A stretch of 64,000 nt of DNA from Piscibacillus halophilus (GTDB lineage: Bacteria; Bacillota; Bacilli; Bacillales; Alkalibacillaceae): the NCBI RefSeq assembly GCF_900110685.1, contig NZ_FOES01000001.1, forward strand, positions 1 to 64,000, read 5' to 3'. Both the position numbers and the translations under genes were made by a program. The notes below the pieces were generated by a model. The model searched no databases. It worked only from the letters and a program-made list of their open reading frames with translations, and was not told where the DNA came from. Positions 28,752 to 37,246 of this stretch are shown piece after piece. Every line of letters begins with the position of its first letter. The stretch's first letter is position 1.

Positions 28752-29858
28752 GTGAATAAAAAATCGGAATCCCAGATGGATTATGTTTTGTTAGCAGCTA
28801 TTCTCATTTTGTTATTGATTGGTGTACTCATGGTTTATAGTGCATCTTCCGTGTGGTCTGAATATAAATTTGGGGATGCCTTTTTTTATTTAAAGCGTCA
28901 GGTATTGTTTGCCATTGTAGGTCTGATTGGAATATGGGTTATGGTCAAAATCCCATATTTTAAATGGGTTAATATGGCGGTTACCATTTATATAGTTTGT
29001 ATATTATTATTGGTCGCTTTATTCATTCCTGGTATCGGAATGGTTCGTGGAGGAGCTAATAGCTGGATAGGTGTAGGAGCGTTTAGTATCCAACCGAGTG
29101 AGTTTATGAAACTAGGGTTAATCCTATTGTTTGCTAAAATACTTCCTACCAGACAACACGATTTACCTTTTCTATTTAAAGGTTTTTTTCCTATGTTAGG
29201 TCTAATCGTGTTCCCATTTGGCTTAATTATGTTACAACCAGATTTAGGAACTGGATTAGTGTTGGTTTTAACTGGAATGCTACTTTTGTTTATTGCAGGA
29301 GCGAAGATCAGTCATTTCATTGGTTTAGCTGTAATGGGTTTAGTGGCTTTAGCGGGACTCATTATATCTGCACCTTATAGGATAAGTCGGATTCAAGCGT
29401 TTTTAGATCCTTGGGAAGATCCTTTGGGTGACGGGTTTCAAATTATTCAATCCCTATATGCAATTGGCCCTGGAGGTTTAATGGGTATGGGATTTGGGAA
29501 TAGTATGCAGAAGTATTTCTATTTACCTGAACCCCAGACTGACTTCATTTTTTCCGTCATGGCTGAAGAGCTTGGTCTAATAGGTGGATCCTTCATTTTA
29601 TTCCTATTCTTTGTCATCGTGTGGCGAGGGATTTTAATTGCTGTTCATTCACAAGACCTATCAGCATCACTGGTGGCGTTTGGTATTACATCCATGATCA
29701 TGGTTCAGGTTATGATTAATATTAGTGTTGTCATTGGACTTATTCCAGTCACTGGTATTACATTACCTTTATTAAGTTATGGAGGATCGTCATTAACTTT
29801 AACATTAGTATCATTTGGTATATTGTTAAATATCAGTCGTTATGCGACAATAAAGTAA
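28752..29858 (+). CDS. spoVE: SEDS glycosyltransferase SpoVE
   Basis: A 368-residue polytopic SEDS-family peptidoglycan polymerase. In B. subtilis the gene at this position is SpoVE, which makes spore cortex glycan with SpoVD. Shared stretches include MVYSASSVW, SWIGVGAFSIQPSEFMKL (~residues 110-127), Q-P-D-L-G-T-G, SAPYRISRI, GDGFQIIQSLYAIGPGG and GLIPVTGITLPLLSYGGSS (~330-348). The start is GTG 28752. An FtsW paralogue would be expected elsewhere. murG, which follows spoVE in B. subtilis, is not here. Confidence 0.93.
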   Translation: MNKKSESQMDYVLLAAILILLLIGVLMVYSASSVWSEYKFGDAFFYLKRQVLFAIVGLIGIWVMVKIPYFKWVNMAVTIYIVCILLLVALFIPGIGMVRGGANSWIGVGAFSIQPSEFMKLGLILLFAKILPTRQHDLPFLFKGFFPMLGLIVFPFGLIMLQPDLGTGLVLVLTGMLLLFIAGAKISHFIGLAVMGLVALAGLIISAPYRISRIQAFLDPWEDPLGDGFQIIQSLYAIGPGGLMGMGFGNSMQKYFYLPEPQTDFIFSVMAEELGLIGGSFILFLFFVIVWRGILIAVHSQDLSASLVAFGITSMIMVQVMINISVVIGLIPVTGITLPLLSYGGSSLTLTLVSFGILLNISRYATIK

Positions 29859-29899
29859 AACTGACCCTTAAAATAGAATGAGTTTAAAGGATGGTTAAA

Positions 29900-30799
29900 A
29901 TGCAACATATAGTAGATAAATTAAACAATAAATCCGTAGGAAAAGTAACATTAAATGAACCATTGAAAAAACATACGACAATAAAAATCGGCGGTCCAGC
30001 TGATTTGTTTATTCGCCCTAATTCAATTGAAGCACTACATGATACTTTAGAGATTTTAAGAGAGCATGATATACCTGTTAGAGTTATAGGGCGTGGATCT
30101 AATTTATTAATTCCAGATGAAGGGATTCGGGGTGCCGTCATTCAATTCGGAAAAGGCCTTGATCACCTAGTAGTTAATGAGGACCAAATACTAGTTGGTG
30201 GCGGATACCCATTAGTCCGATTAGCTGCTATTATTAGTCGTGACGAACTTAGCGGCTTTGAATTCGCTGGAGGTATTCCTGGTAGTGTTGGAGGAGCTGT
30301 TTTTATGAATGCTGGCGCACACGGCTCCGATATTTCCAAAATATTAGTCAAAGCCCATATTTTATTTGAAGATGGAACGACTGAGTGGTTATCAAATGAA
30401 GATATGAAATTTGATTATCGAAAATCTGTTTTACAAAATGAACGAAAAGGGTATTGTTTAGAAGCTGTCTTTCAGTTGCAAAAAGGAAATAAAAAAGAAA
30501 TCTTAGCTGAAATGAATAAGCATAAAGATTATCGTCGAGAAACACAACCATGGGATTATCCATGTGCTGGAAGTATTTTTAGAAACCCTCTACCAAACCA
30601 TGCTGGACAATTAGTAGAAGAATTGGGCCTTAAAGGGCATCAAATAGGAGGGGCTAAGATCTCTGAAATGCATGGAAATTTTATTGTGAATGATGGTGAC
30701 GCTTCCTACCATGATGTCATGGCTTTGATTCAACTCATTAAAGAGCAAGTGAAAGAAAATTATGATATCGATATGGTTACAGAGGTTGAAATTCTTTAA
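29900..30799 (+). CDS. murB: UDP-N-acetylenolpyruvoylglucosamine reductase MurB
   Basis: A 299-residue FAD enzyme reducing UDP-GlcNAc-enolpyruvate to UDP-MurNAc with NADPH. FAD-binding T-T-I-K-I-G-G-P-A, V-I-G-R-G-S-N-L-L, F-A-G-G-I-P-G-S-V-G-G-A and N-A-G-A-H-G are present. C-A-G-S-I-F-R-N-P marks the type II enzyme (Cys/Ser region of the proton donor). Start ATG 29900: AAAGG lies nine bases upstream and abuts the ATG at 29891. It follows spoVE directly, with no murG between. Confidence 0.96.
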   Translation: MQHIVDKLNNKSVGKVTLNEPLKKHTTIKIGGPADLFIRPNSIEALHDTLEILREHDIPVRVIGRGSNLLIPDEGIRGAVIQFGKGLDHLVVNEDQILVGGGYPLVRLAAIISRDELSGFEFAGGIPGSVGGAVFMNAGAHGSDISKILVKAHILFEDGTTEWLSNEDMKFDYRKSVLQNERKGYCLEAVFQLQKGNKKEILAEMNKHKDYRRETQPWDYPCAGSIFRNPLPNHAGQLVEELGLKGHQIGGAKISEMHGNFIVNDGDASYHDVMALIQLIKEQVKENYDIDMVTEVEIL

Positions 30800-30837
30800 A
30801 TTAAGCAAAAATACCTTATTTTTAAACCGTCGAATTA

Positions 30838-30846
30838 TGCTATAAT
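30838..30846 (+). promoter_or_regulatory. Possible promoter of divIB (extended -10)
   Basis: TGCTATAAT (30838-30846) is a full extended -10 element. The -35 region (near 30817-30822, TTATTT) is weak. The 86-base gap and the murB end make a divIB promoter plausible. Confidence 0.5.
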
Positions 30847-30885
30847 AATGAAATAGAATCTATTTATTAAGGGGAAACTTTTTGA

Positions 30886-31671
30886 ATGGCTGAAAAAAAA
30901 GTAGTTTCGATTGAAGATCGAATTCCTCAACTAAAACAACTAAGAAAGAAAAAAGCAAATAGACGGTTTATTACATATTTAACGTTAATTTTGCTTTTAA
31001 TCCTCGTGATTGTTTATTTACAGTCACCGCTTAGTCATATTTATTCTGTAAATGTAGAAAACAACAGAGTAGTTGATACAGAGGAAATTATAGAATTAAG
31101 TGAATTATCACGTGACCAATCATTTTGGTCCATTGATCAAGAAGCAGTTGTAGAAAAAATTGAAAATCATCAAGAAATTAGTGACGTGACTGTTAATCGA
31201 AGTTGGTATAATCAAGTGACTATATCAGTTGAAGAGTATAGTCGAGTAGGTTATGTTAAATCTAGCAATCTATTTAAACCAATTTTAGAGAATGGTAAAG
31301 TATTGGATGATACTGAATTAAAGGTTCCTAAAGGAGATGCACCGGTATTATATGGTTTTTCTGAACAAGAACCTTTAACCCGTTTGACTCAACAGTTGGC
31401 TGAATTAGATTCGGCGGTTGTCCAATTGATTTCAGAAATTTATTGGGAACCTGAGGATACGAACAAAGATCAAATTAGGATGTTTACTACTGATGGACAT
31501 GAAGTCATCGCATCCATTCATAATTTCAAGGATAAAATGAAATTGTATCCTTCCATTGCACAACAAGTGACATCTGATATGGAGGGGATTCTTTATATCG
31601 ATGTTGGTGCATATTTTCAGCCATATAACTCAAACGATGAAGTTGAGTTAGAAGCATCTGAAGAGGAATAA
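30886..31671 (+). CDS. divIB: Cell division protein DivIB (FtsQ)
   Basis: A 261-residue bitopic divisome protein: basic cytoplasmic part (~1-26), one membrane helix (~27-46), a POTRA domain (~50-118, starting I-Y-S-V-N-V-E-N-N-R-V-V), a beta domain (~120-225) and an acidic end. It forms a complex with FtsL and DivIC. ATG 30886 has AAGGGGAAA upstream. The ylxW-ylxX-sbp genes that follow divIB in B. subtilis are missing. Confidence 0.93.
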   Translation: MAEKKVVSIEDRIPQLKQLRKKKANRRFITYLTLILLLILVIVYLQSPLSHIYSVNVENNRVVDTEEIIELSELSRDQSFWSIDQEAVVEKIENHQEISDVTVNRSWYNQVTISVEEYSRVGYVKSSNLFKPILENGKVLDDTELKVPKGDAPVLYGFSEQEPLTRLTQQLAELDSAVVQLISEIYWEPEDTNKDQIRMFTTDGHEVIASIHNFKDKMKLYPSIAQQVTSDMEGILYIDVGAYFQPYNSNDEVELEASEEE

Positions 31672-31711
31672 GTAGTTTAATTGAAGGCTTGTTATTTTTT
31701 TGAAGTTTCTA

Positions 31712-31740
31712 GAAGGTATTATCTAATAAATATGGAATTA
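31712..31740 (+). promoter_or_regulatory. Sigma-H promoter upstream of ftsA
   Basis: gaAGGtATT (31712-31720), 11-base spacer, atgGAATta (31732-31740). This matches the sigma-H consensus RnAGGAwWW-N11/12-RnnGAATWW with one mismatch. In B. subtilis ftsAZ has a sigma-H promoter (P2) that raises FtsZ at sporulation onset. Confidence 0.7.
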
Positions 31741-31786
31741 AAGAATAAGGAATAGAACATGTTATGAGCCTTAGTCGGAGGTGCAA

Positions 31787-33115
31787 ATGTTGAATCGTAG
31801 TGAAATATTAGTCAGTCTAGATATCGGTACTTCCAAAGTCAAAGTAATAATCGGAGAAGTTTCCAAAGATACGATGAATGTTATTGGGGTTGGAGTTGCT
31901 GAATCAAAAGGAATGAAAAAAGGTGCAATTGTAGATATTGATCAAACCGTTCATTCTATACAAAATGCAGTTGATCAAGCAGAACGTATGGTGGATATGG
32001 AAATCCATCGTGTCATTGTAAGTATTAATGGTAGTCATATTGATTTGCAAGACTGCCATGGGGTCGTTGCAGTATCAAGTGAAACCCGTGAAATATCTGA
32101 TGAAGACATTGAACGAGTTATTGAAGCTTCACAAGTCATGTCGATTCCTCCAGAAAGAGAAATCGTTGATGTTTATCCTAAACAGTTTATAGTCGATGGA
32201 CAAGATGAAATTACAGACCCAAGAGGAATGATTGGCGTTCGATTAGAGATGCAAGGTACTTTAATCACGTGTGGTCGAACTAACTTACATAACATTTTAA
32301 AATGTGTTGAAAGAGCAGGATTAGAGGTTCAAGATATTTGTCTACAACCACTAGCATCTGGTGATGTTGCTCTATCAAGAGATGAGAAAAATTTAGGTGT
32401 TGGATTAGTTAATATTGGGGCTGGAAGTACAACGATTTCAGTTTTCGCGGATGGGAATTTAGTACAAACTTCAGTGATTCCACTTGGTGGAGACAATATT
32501 ACAAAAGACCTTTCTATAGGGTTGAAAACAACGACTGAAGAAGCTGAAATCATTAAGCAGGAATATGGACATGCTTACTTAAAGGAAGCTTTGGAAGAAA
32601 ACACTTTTTCTGTGACAACGATTGGTAGCAATGACCAACAAACCTTTAGTCAGGTTCAAATAACAGAAATTATTGAAGCTAGGTTGGCTGAAATTTATCA
32701 TTTTGTTATGCAAGAGTTTCGAAGAATGGGATATCGTGATTTACCTGGTGGCTATGTACTAACAGGTGGAGTTATGAGTCTTCCTGGCGTGGATTTACTC
32801 GCTAGAGACATTTTTCAATCCAATGTTAGAATTTCAGTTCCAACTCATATAGGTGTTCGAGAACCACACTTTACAGTTGGTTTAGGAACCTTGCAATTTG
32901 CTTATCGTAATGCGAAAATACAAGGTAAAGAATATGTTACCGGAGTTAAAATTGAAGAACAAGAAACGAATCCGAAACCAACTAAACCAACTAAACCAAC
33001 CAAACCATCTAAATCTATTAAAGTTGAAAAGAAAGAGAAGAAAGAACCTGAAAAGACAAGAAGTAAGAATAAAGACAGTATAGTAAAACGACTTCAAAAC
33101 TACTTTTTCGATTGA
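31787..33115 (+). CDS. ftsA: Cell division protein FtsA
   Basis: A 442-residue actin-like ATPase tethering FtsZ to the membrane. It shows the phosphate-1 loop SLDIGTSKVKVIIGE (~residues 9-23), a phosphate-2 region (V-N-I-G-A-G-S-T-T-I-S-V-F) and L-T-G-G near 325. The tail has a Lys-Pro-Thr repeat (residues ~397-408) and a C-terminal amphipathic helix (SIVKRLQNYFF) for membrane binding. I take ATG 31787, five bases after GGAGG; GTG 31781 lies in the site and TTG 31790 is possible. It is followed by ftsZ after 62 bases. Confidence 0.96.
   Translation: MLNRSEILVSLDIGTSKVKVIIGEVSKDTMNVIGVGVAESKGMKKGAIVDIDQTVHSIQNAVDQAERMVDMEIHRVIVSINGSHIDLQDCHGVVAVSSETREISDEDIERVIEASQVMSIPPEREIVDVYPKQFIVDGQDEITDPRGMIGVRLEMQGTLITCGRTNLHNILKCVERAGLEVQDICLQPLASGDVALSRDEKNLGVGLVNIGAGSTTISVFADGNLVQTSVIPLGGDNITKDLSIGLKTTTEEAEIIKQEYGHAYLKEALEENTFSVTTIGSNDQQTFSQVQITEIIEARLAEIYHFVMQEFRRMGYRDLPGGYVLTGGVMSLPGVDLLARDIFQSNVRISVPTHIGVREPHFTVGLGTLQFAYRNAKIQGKEYVTGVKIEEQETNPKPTKPTKPTKPSKSIKVEKKEKKEPEKTRSKNKDSIVKRLQNYFFD
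32975..33010 (+). repeat. 9-bp tandem repeat inside ftsA
   Basis: Four copies of a 9-mer (aaaccaact, aaaccaact, aaaccaacc, aaaccatct) encoding the Lys-Pro-Thr linker of FtsA before its membrane-binding helix. In-frame length changes by slippage are possible. Confidence 0.85.
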
Positions 33116-33177
33116 TATGAGTGATTCCTTCACAAAAAGTCACTGAATGTAATTTTGAAACAATAGGAGGAACAAAG

Positions 33178-34320
33178 ATGTTAGATTTCGAATCAAATGT
33201 AGATCAATTAGCTAAAATAAAAGTAATCGGTTGTGGCGGCGGTGGGAGTAACGCTGTTAACCGAATGATTGAACATGGAGTACAAAATGTAGAATTTATC
33301 GCGGTGAACACAGATGCGCAAGCTCTTAATCTATCAAAAGCTGAAACCAAACTTCAAATTGGTGAGAAATTAACTAGAGGACTCGGGGCAGGTGCGAACC
33401 CAGAAGTCGGTAAGAAAGCTGCAGAAGAAAGTAAAGAGTTAATCGAAGAGGCGTTAGCTGGTGCTGATATGGTTTTCGTTACCGCTGGTATGGGAGGCGG
33501 AACTGGAACAGGTGCTGCCCCGGTTATTGCTCAGATTGCTAAAGAATTAAATGCTTTAACAGTTGGAGTAGTGACCCGTCCATTCTTGTTCGAAGGTCGT
33601 AAACGTTCTACACAGGCGACAAGTGGTGTTGAATCACTTAAAGCCAACGTAGATACACTTATTGTGATTCCAAATGATCGATTATTAGAAATCGTCGATA
33701 AAAACACACCTATGTTAGAAGCTTTCCGTGAAGCGGACAACGTATTGCGTCAAGGTGTACAAGGTATTTCTGATTTAATTGCCGTACCTGGATTAATTAA
33801 CGTCGACTTCGCTGACGTCAAAACGATTATGGCAGATAAAGGCTCTGCTTTAATGGGGATCGGTGTTGCGACAGGCGAAAGCCGAGCAACTGAAGCTGCT
33901 AAAAAAGCTATTTCCTCTCCATTATTAGAAACATCTATAGATGGCGCTCATGGTGTTTTAATGAACATCTCAGGTGGAGCTAATTTAAGTCTCTTTGAAG
34001 TACAAGAAGCAGCAGAAATTGTTACTTCAGCAGCTGACCAAGAAGTTAACGTGATTTTCGGTTCCGTCATTAATGAAAATCTAAAAGATGAAATCGTGGT
34101 TACGGTTATTGCGACTGGCTTCGATGAGAATAAGAAGGAAGAATACAATCAAAATCCAAGCTTCCAACAAAAGCCAACACAAAACCCTTCACCAATTGGA
34201 GGAGGACAATCACAGCAGCAACAACAACCTAGACAGGAAGCGCCTAGACGTAAACCTTCATTTGAAGAAGATACATTAGACATTCCAACATTCTTAAGAA
34301 ATCGAAATCGCGATCGATAA
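33178..34320 (+). CDS. ftsZ: Cell division GTPase FtsZ
   Basis: A 380-residue tubulin homologue that forms the Z ring. GTPase motifs: [15 protein letters not shown] (~residues 16-30), [13 protein letters not shown] tubulin signature (~103-115) and synergy-loop N-V-D-F-A-D (~206-211). It has a variable Gln/Pro-rich linker (~317-362) and the conserved C-terminal peptide (D-I-P-T-F-L-R-N-R) that binds FtsA, SepF and others. Start ATG 33178 is set by ATAGGAGG; the frame upstream to 33121 is intergenic. Confidence 0.99.
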   Translation: MLDFESNVDQLAKIKVIGCGGGGSNAVNRMIEHGVQNVEFIAVNTDAQALNLSKAETKLQIGEKLTRGLGAGANPEVGKKAAEESKELIEEALAGADMVFVTAGMGGGTGTGAAPVIAQIAKELNALTVGVVTRPFLFEGRKRSTQATSGVESLKANVDTLIVIPNDRLLEIVDKNTPMLEAFREADNVLRQGVQGISDLIAVPGLINVDFADVKTIMADKGSALMGIGVATGESRATEAAKKAISSPLLETSIDGAHGVLMNISGGANLSLFEVQEAAEIVTSAADQEVNVIFGSVINENLKDEIVVTVIATGFDENKKEEYNQNPSFQQKPTQNPSPIGGGQSQQQQQPRQEAPRRKPSFEEDTLDIPTFLRNRNRDR

Positions 34321-34330
34321 GAATACTTAA

Positions 34331-34362
34331 CCCTTGAAGATGATAAATCTTCAGGGGTTTTT
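34331..34362 (+). terminator. Terminator after ftsZ
   Basis: cccttgaaga pairs with tcttcagggg (one T-G), followed by TTTTTTG. It ends the dcw transcript. Confidence 0.85.
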
Positions 34363-34491
34363 TGATATAGCTATCCTTTTTTCTGTATTTTTGTTTTCTA
34401 TCCGGGAGGGAGGACTCGCACTTGAATATGAAATATATAACAAATCGCTGTGATTCAGATTAGACAAAAGGTATCAAAATTAGATGAGAAA

Positions 34492-34531
34492 AGAGCCGAA
34501 AAATTGACATGATTTTTCGGCTCTCTTTTTT
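34492..34531 (+). terminator. Second terminator-like hairpin before spoIIGA
   Basis: Perfect 13-bp stem agagccgaaaaat (34492-34504) with atttttcggctct (34512-34524), loop tgacatg, then a T tract. It overlaps the -35 of a candidate spoIIG promoter. Confidence 0.75.
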
Positions 34532-34536
34532 ATACT
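34504..34536 (+). promoter_or_regulatory. Candidate spoIIG promoter with unusually long spacer
   Basis: TTGACA (34504-34509) and TATACT (34531-34536) separated by 21 bases. In B. subtilis the Spo0A-activated spoIIG promoter has consensus-like elements 22 bases apart. Near matches to the Spo0A box (TGNCGAA) occur at 34494-34500 (AGCCGAA) and, on the minus strand, at 34462-34470 (TTTGTCTAA). Confidence 0.5.
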
Positions 34537-34604
34537 TTTATATAAATAGAACTTGATCATTAATTGCAAAAAACAGAAAACTAATTTAACTAGGGATGAA
34601 TGCC

Positions 34605-35519
34605 GTGCAAATCTATTTAGATTTAATCTGGATACTCAATTTTATATTTGATTGGTTAGTATTGCTCGTAGTTGCATGGGCCATCCGCCAACCTTTTTCT
34701 CACTTAAGGTTATTATTTGCTAGTTTATACGCTTCTTTAATTGTACCTTTGTCATTTGTTCCAAGTTTGGACTGGCTTAATTGGCCACTAGTTAAGTTAG
34801 CCTATTCAATCGGGATTATATTAATTGCATTTCCTTTTCACTCGATTCGACGATTTGTAGTTTATTTTTTTAGTTTTTACTTTATCAATTTTTCCATTGG
34901 AGGTGGATTATTTGGATTACATTATTTCTTACAGTCTCAACAAATTAATCTGCCCTGGTTAAATCAAGTTGCATATGGAAACATGGTTAGTTGGATATTC
35001 GTACTAATCTTTTTCCCAATCTTTATTTATTTCACCAAAGATCGTTTGCAAAATTTATCCGTTATTAAGTTAAAACACGAACAAATTTATGATGTAGCTG
35101 TGCACATTGATGTGCAAAACAAGTACTATTTGAAAGGTTTCTATGATACAGGCAACCAACTCACCCATCCACTAACGAATAAGCCCATTATGCTGATTGA
35201 TGAAATCATTGCTAAATCATTGTTTGGTCAAGAGAAGGTTGAACAATTAAAATCTAAGCCTTTTCATGAACCTGATTACGAAAATCCATTTGAATATATC
35301 CCATTAAAAAAAGCAGGAGGTGATATTGGGTATATCCCTGTATTTCAAGTAAATCAAATATCCATCAGAGTGAATGACTTTATTCATTCTTCTAAACGAG
35401 TTTATGTTGGAATTCACTTTGGAGAATTCTCAAATAGCATGTCTTATAACTGCTTACTACACCCATTACTATTTCAATCTAAAAATACTAAGGTTCAACA
35501 TGTGAAAGGAGTAATCTAA
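34605..35519 (+). CDS. spoIIGA: Sigma-E processing peptidase SpoIIGA
   Basis: A 304-residue membrane aspartic protease that removes the pro-sequence of sigma-E in the mother cell. The N-terminal half has five hydrophobic helices (~1-150). The C-terminal half has the retroviral-type active site G-F-Y-D-T-G-N-Q-L (Asp ~179), DTG rather than the DSG of B. subtilis; both fit the family. Start GTG 34605 (V-Q-I-Y-L-D-L-I-W) is spaced from AGGG; ATG 34596 abuts that site but cannot be excluded. It overlaps sigE by one base, coupling protease and substrate. Confidence 0.95.
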   Translation: MQIYLDLIWILNFIFDWLVLLVVAWAIRQPFSHLRLLFASLYASLIVPLSFVPSLDWLNWPLVKLAYSIGIILIAFPFHSIRRFVVYFFSFYFINFSIGGGLFGLHYFLQSQQINLPWLNQVAYGNMVSWIFVLIFFPIFIYFTKDRLQNLSVIKLKHEQIYDVAVHIDVQNKYYLKGFYDTGNQLTHPLTNKPIMLIDEIIAKSLFGQEKVEQLKSKPFHEPDYENPFEYIPLKKAGGDIGYIPVFQVNQISIRVNDFIHSSKRVYVGIHFGEFSNSMSYNCLLHPLLFQSKNTKVQHVKGVI

Positions 35520-36238
35520 TGAAGCGAGTATGGTACCGAATAAAATTTTTCTTTTTATCAATCGTATTAAAATTAAGAGGCAAGGCAGATGAGGTTTATT
35601 ATATTGGAGGAAGCGAGGCATTACCTCCACCGTTATCCAAAGAAGAAGAAAAAGAAATGCTTGATCGTGTAGTTGAAGGTGATGACAGAGCTAAATCTAA
35701 ATTAATTGAACATAACTTACGGTTGGTCGTCTATATCGCAAAAAAATTTGAGAATACAGGCATCCATATTGAAGATTTAATTAGTATTGGCTCAATTGGA
35801 CTGATTAAGGCCGTCAATACATTTAACCCAGAGAAAAATATTAAATTAGCGACATATGCATCTAGATGTATAGAAAATGAAATACTAATGTACTTAAGAA
35901 GGAATAATAAACGTAAAACTGAGATTTCTTTTGATGAACCTCTAAATGTAGATTGGGATGGTAATGAGTTATTATTATCAGATGTTTTAGGAACCGATGA
36001 AAATATCATTACGAAAGACTTGGACTTATCTGTTGATAAAAATTTATTAAAATCAGCTTTATCAAAATTAACAGGTCGAGAAAAACAAATCATGGAAATG
36101 CGATTTGGTCTTAGCGGCCATAAAGAACAAACTCAAAAAGATGTTGCAGAACAATTAGGAATATCACAATCTTATATTTCTCGCTTAGAGAAAAAAATTA
36201 TAAGAAGGTTAAAAAAAGAATTTAATAAAATGGTTTAA
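35519..36238 (+). CDS. sigE: RNA polymerase sporulation sigma factor SigE
   Basis: A 239-residue precursor of the early mother-cell sigma factor. The first ~28 residues form a hydrophobic, basic pro-sequence ([20 protein letters not shown]), followed by the conserved processing region [13 protein letters not shown]. Regions 2 ([22 protein letters not shown], ~residues 79-100) and 4 (helix-turn-helix [21 protein letters not shown], ~202-222) are intact. Start ATG 35519 overlaps spoIIGA. Confidence 0.98.
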   Translation: MKRVWYRIKFFFLSIVLKLRGKADEVYYIGGSEALPPPLSKEEEKEMLDRVVEGDDRAKSKLIEHNLRLVVYIAKKFENTGIHIEDLISIGSIGLIKAVNTFNPEKNIKLATYASRCIENEILMYLRRNNKRKTEISFDEPLNVDWDGNELLLSDVLGTDENIITKDLDLSVDKNLLKSALSKLTGREKQIMEMRFGLSGHKEQTQKDVAEQLGISQSYISRLEKKIIRRLKKEFNKMV

Positions 36239-36317
36239 AAACCTTATCTTTCCTGTATGCTTCCCTTTTCGCGAAATTGTATTAACCGAGTATAATATTT
36301 TGAAAATAATAGATGCC

Positions 36318-36345
36318 GCATAAAAACTTCCGTTATGGAGACACT
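36318..36345 (+). promoter_or_regulatory. Sigma-F/sigma-G promoter of sigG
   Basis: GCATA (36318-36322), 14-base spacer, GGAGACACT (36337-36345). This fits the forespore pattern GHATR-N14/15-GGHRARHT with two mismatches in the -10. spoIIIG (sigG) is transcribed from such a promoter in B. subtilis. A start point near 36352 would leave a leader of about 30 bases. Confidence 0.55.
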
Positions 36346-36360
36346 TTAAACTGAACATCA

Positions 36361-36375
36361 TCTCCATGCGGGAGG
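36361..36375 (+). promoter_or_regulatory. Leader hairpin over the sigG ribosome binding site
   Basis: tctcc (36361-36365) pairs with ggagg (36371-36375, one G-U) across the loop atgcg, so part of the GGGAGGGG ribosome binding site is in a stem. A similar leader stem-loop in B. subtilis spoIIIG reduces early translation. Confidence 0.5.
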
Positions 36376-36382
36376 GGCATAT

Positions 36383-37165
36383 ATGTCAAGACATAAAGTT
36401 GAAATATGCGGTGTCGATACATCGAAGCTACCAGTCTTAACGAACGAAGAGATGCGAGACCTATTTAGAAGAATGCAATCTGGAGAAGTACAAGCTAGGG
36501 AAGAATTAGTGAACGGAAACCTAAGACTCGTTTTAAGTGTCATTAAACGATTTAATCATCGTGGAGAAAATGTCGATGATTTGTTCCAAGTAGGATGTAT
36601 TGGGTTAATGAAATCAATCGATAATTTTGACCTTGGACAAAATGTTAAATTCTCCACCTATGCAGTACCAATGATTATTGGTGAAATTAGAAGATATTTA
36701 AGAGATAACAACCCTATAAGAGTGTCAAGATCATTAAGAGATATTGCTTATAAGGCGTTACAAGTTAAAGAGCAACTAATGAGTAAAACTTCTACGGAAC
36801 CAACGACACAAGAAATAGCACGTGAGATGGATGTACCTCAGGAAGATGTTGTTTTTGCGTTAGATGCAATTCAAGATCCTGTTTCGTTATTTGAACCAAT
36901 TTATAACGATGGTAGTGATCCGATTTTTGTCATGGATCAGCTTAAAGATGAAAAACAAAAGGATTCGTCTTGGATTAATGATTTGGCGATCCGTGAAGGT
37001 ATTAAAGGGTTAAATGATCGAGAAAAATTGATTATTAATCAACGCTTCTTTGAAGGGAAAACTCAAATGGAAGTAGCTGAAGAGATCGGAATCTCACAAG
37101 CTCAAGTTTCCCGTTTAGAGAAATCAGCAATTAAAGAAATGAATAAAAATGTTTTAGAAAATTAA
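36383..37165 (+). CDS. sigG: RNA polymerase sporulation sigma factor SigG
   Basis: A 260-residue late forespore sigma factor (SpoIIIG). It opens MSRHKVEICGVDTSKLPVL, typical of sigma-G. Region 2 reads NVDDLFQVGCIGLMKSIDNFD (~residues 63-83), region 3 DIAYKALQVKEQL and region 4 QMEVAEEIGISQAQVSRLEKSAI (~228-250). ATG 36383 follows GGGAGGGG. In B. subtilis it can also be read through from spoIIGA-sigE; no strong terminator separates them here. A terminator follows the gene. Confidence 0.98.
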   Translation: MSRHKVEICGVDTSKLPVLTNEEMRDLFRRMQSGEVQAREELVNGNLRLVLSVIKRFNHRGENVDDLFQVGCIGLMKSIDNFDLGQNVKFSTYAVPMIIGEIRRYLRDNNPIRVSRSLRDIAYKALQVKEQLMSKTSTEPTTQEIAREMDVPQEDVVFALDAIQDPVSLFEPIYNDGSDPIFVMDQLKDEKQKDSSWINDLAIREGIKGLNDREKLIINQRFFEGKTQMEVAEEIGISQAQVSRLEKSAIKEMNKNVLEN

Positions 37166-37178
37166 TATTCAATCAAGG

Positions 37179-37210
37179 TAGTCCCTGAATTTCAGGGGCT
37201 ATTTTTTTAT
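37179..37210 (+). terminator. Terminator after sigG
   Basis: tagtccctga pairs with tcaggggcta (one G-U), then eight Ts. Confidence 0.88.
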
Positions 37211-37246
37211 GTTATTTCATATATGTATGACAAAGGGGGGATTATG

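Noticed and set aside
34596-34604. ATG 34596 as spoIIGA start
   Set aside because: It directly abuts AGGG, leaving no spacer; GTG 34605 matches the family N-terminus. Not fully excluded.
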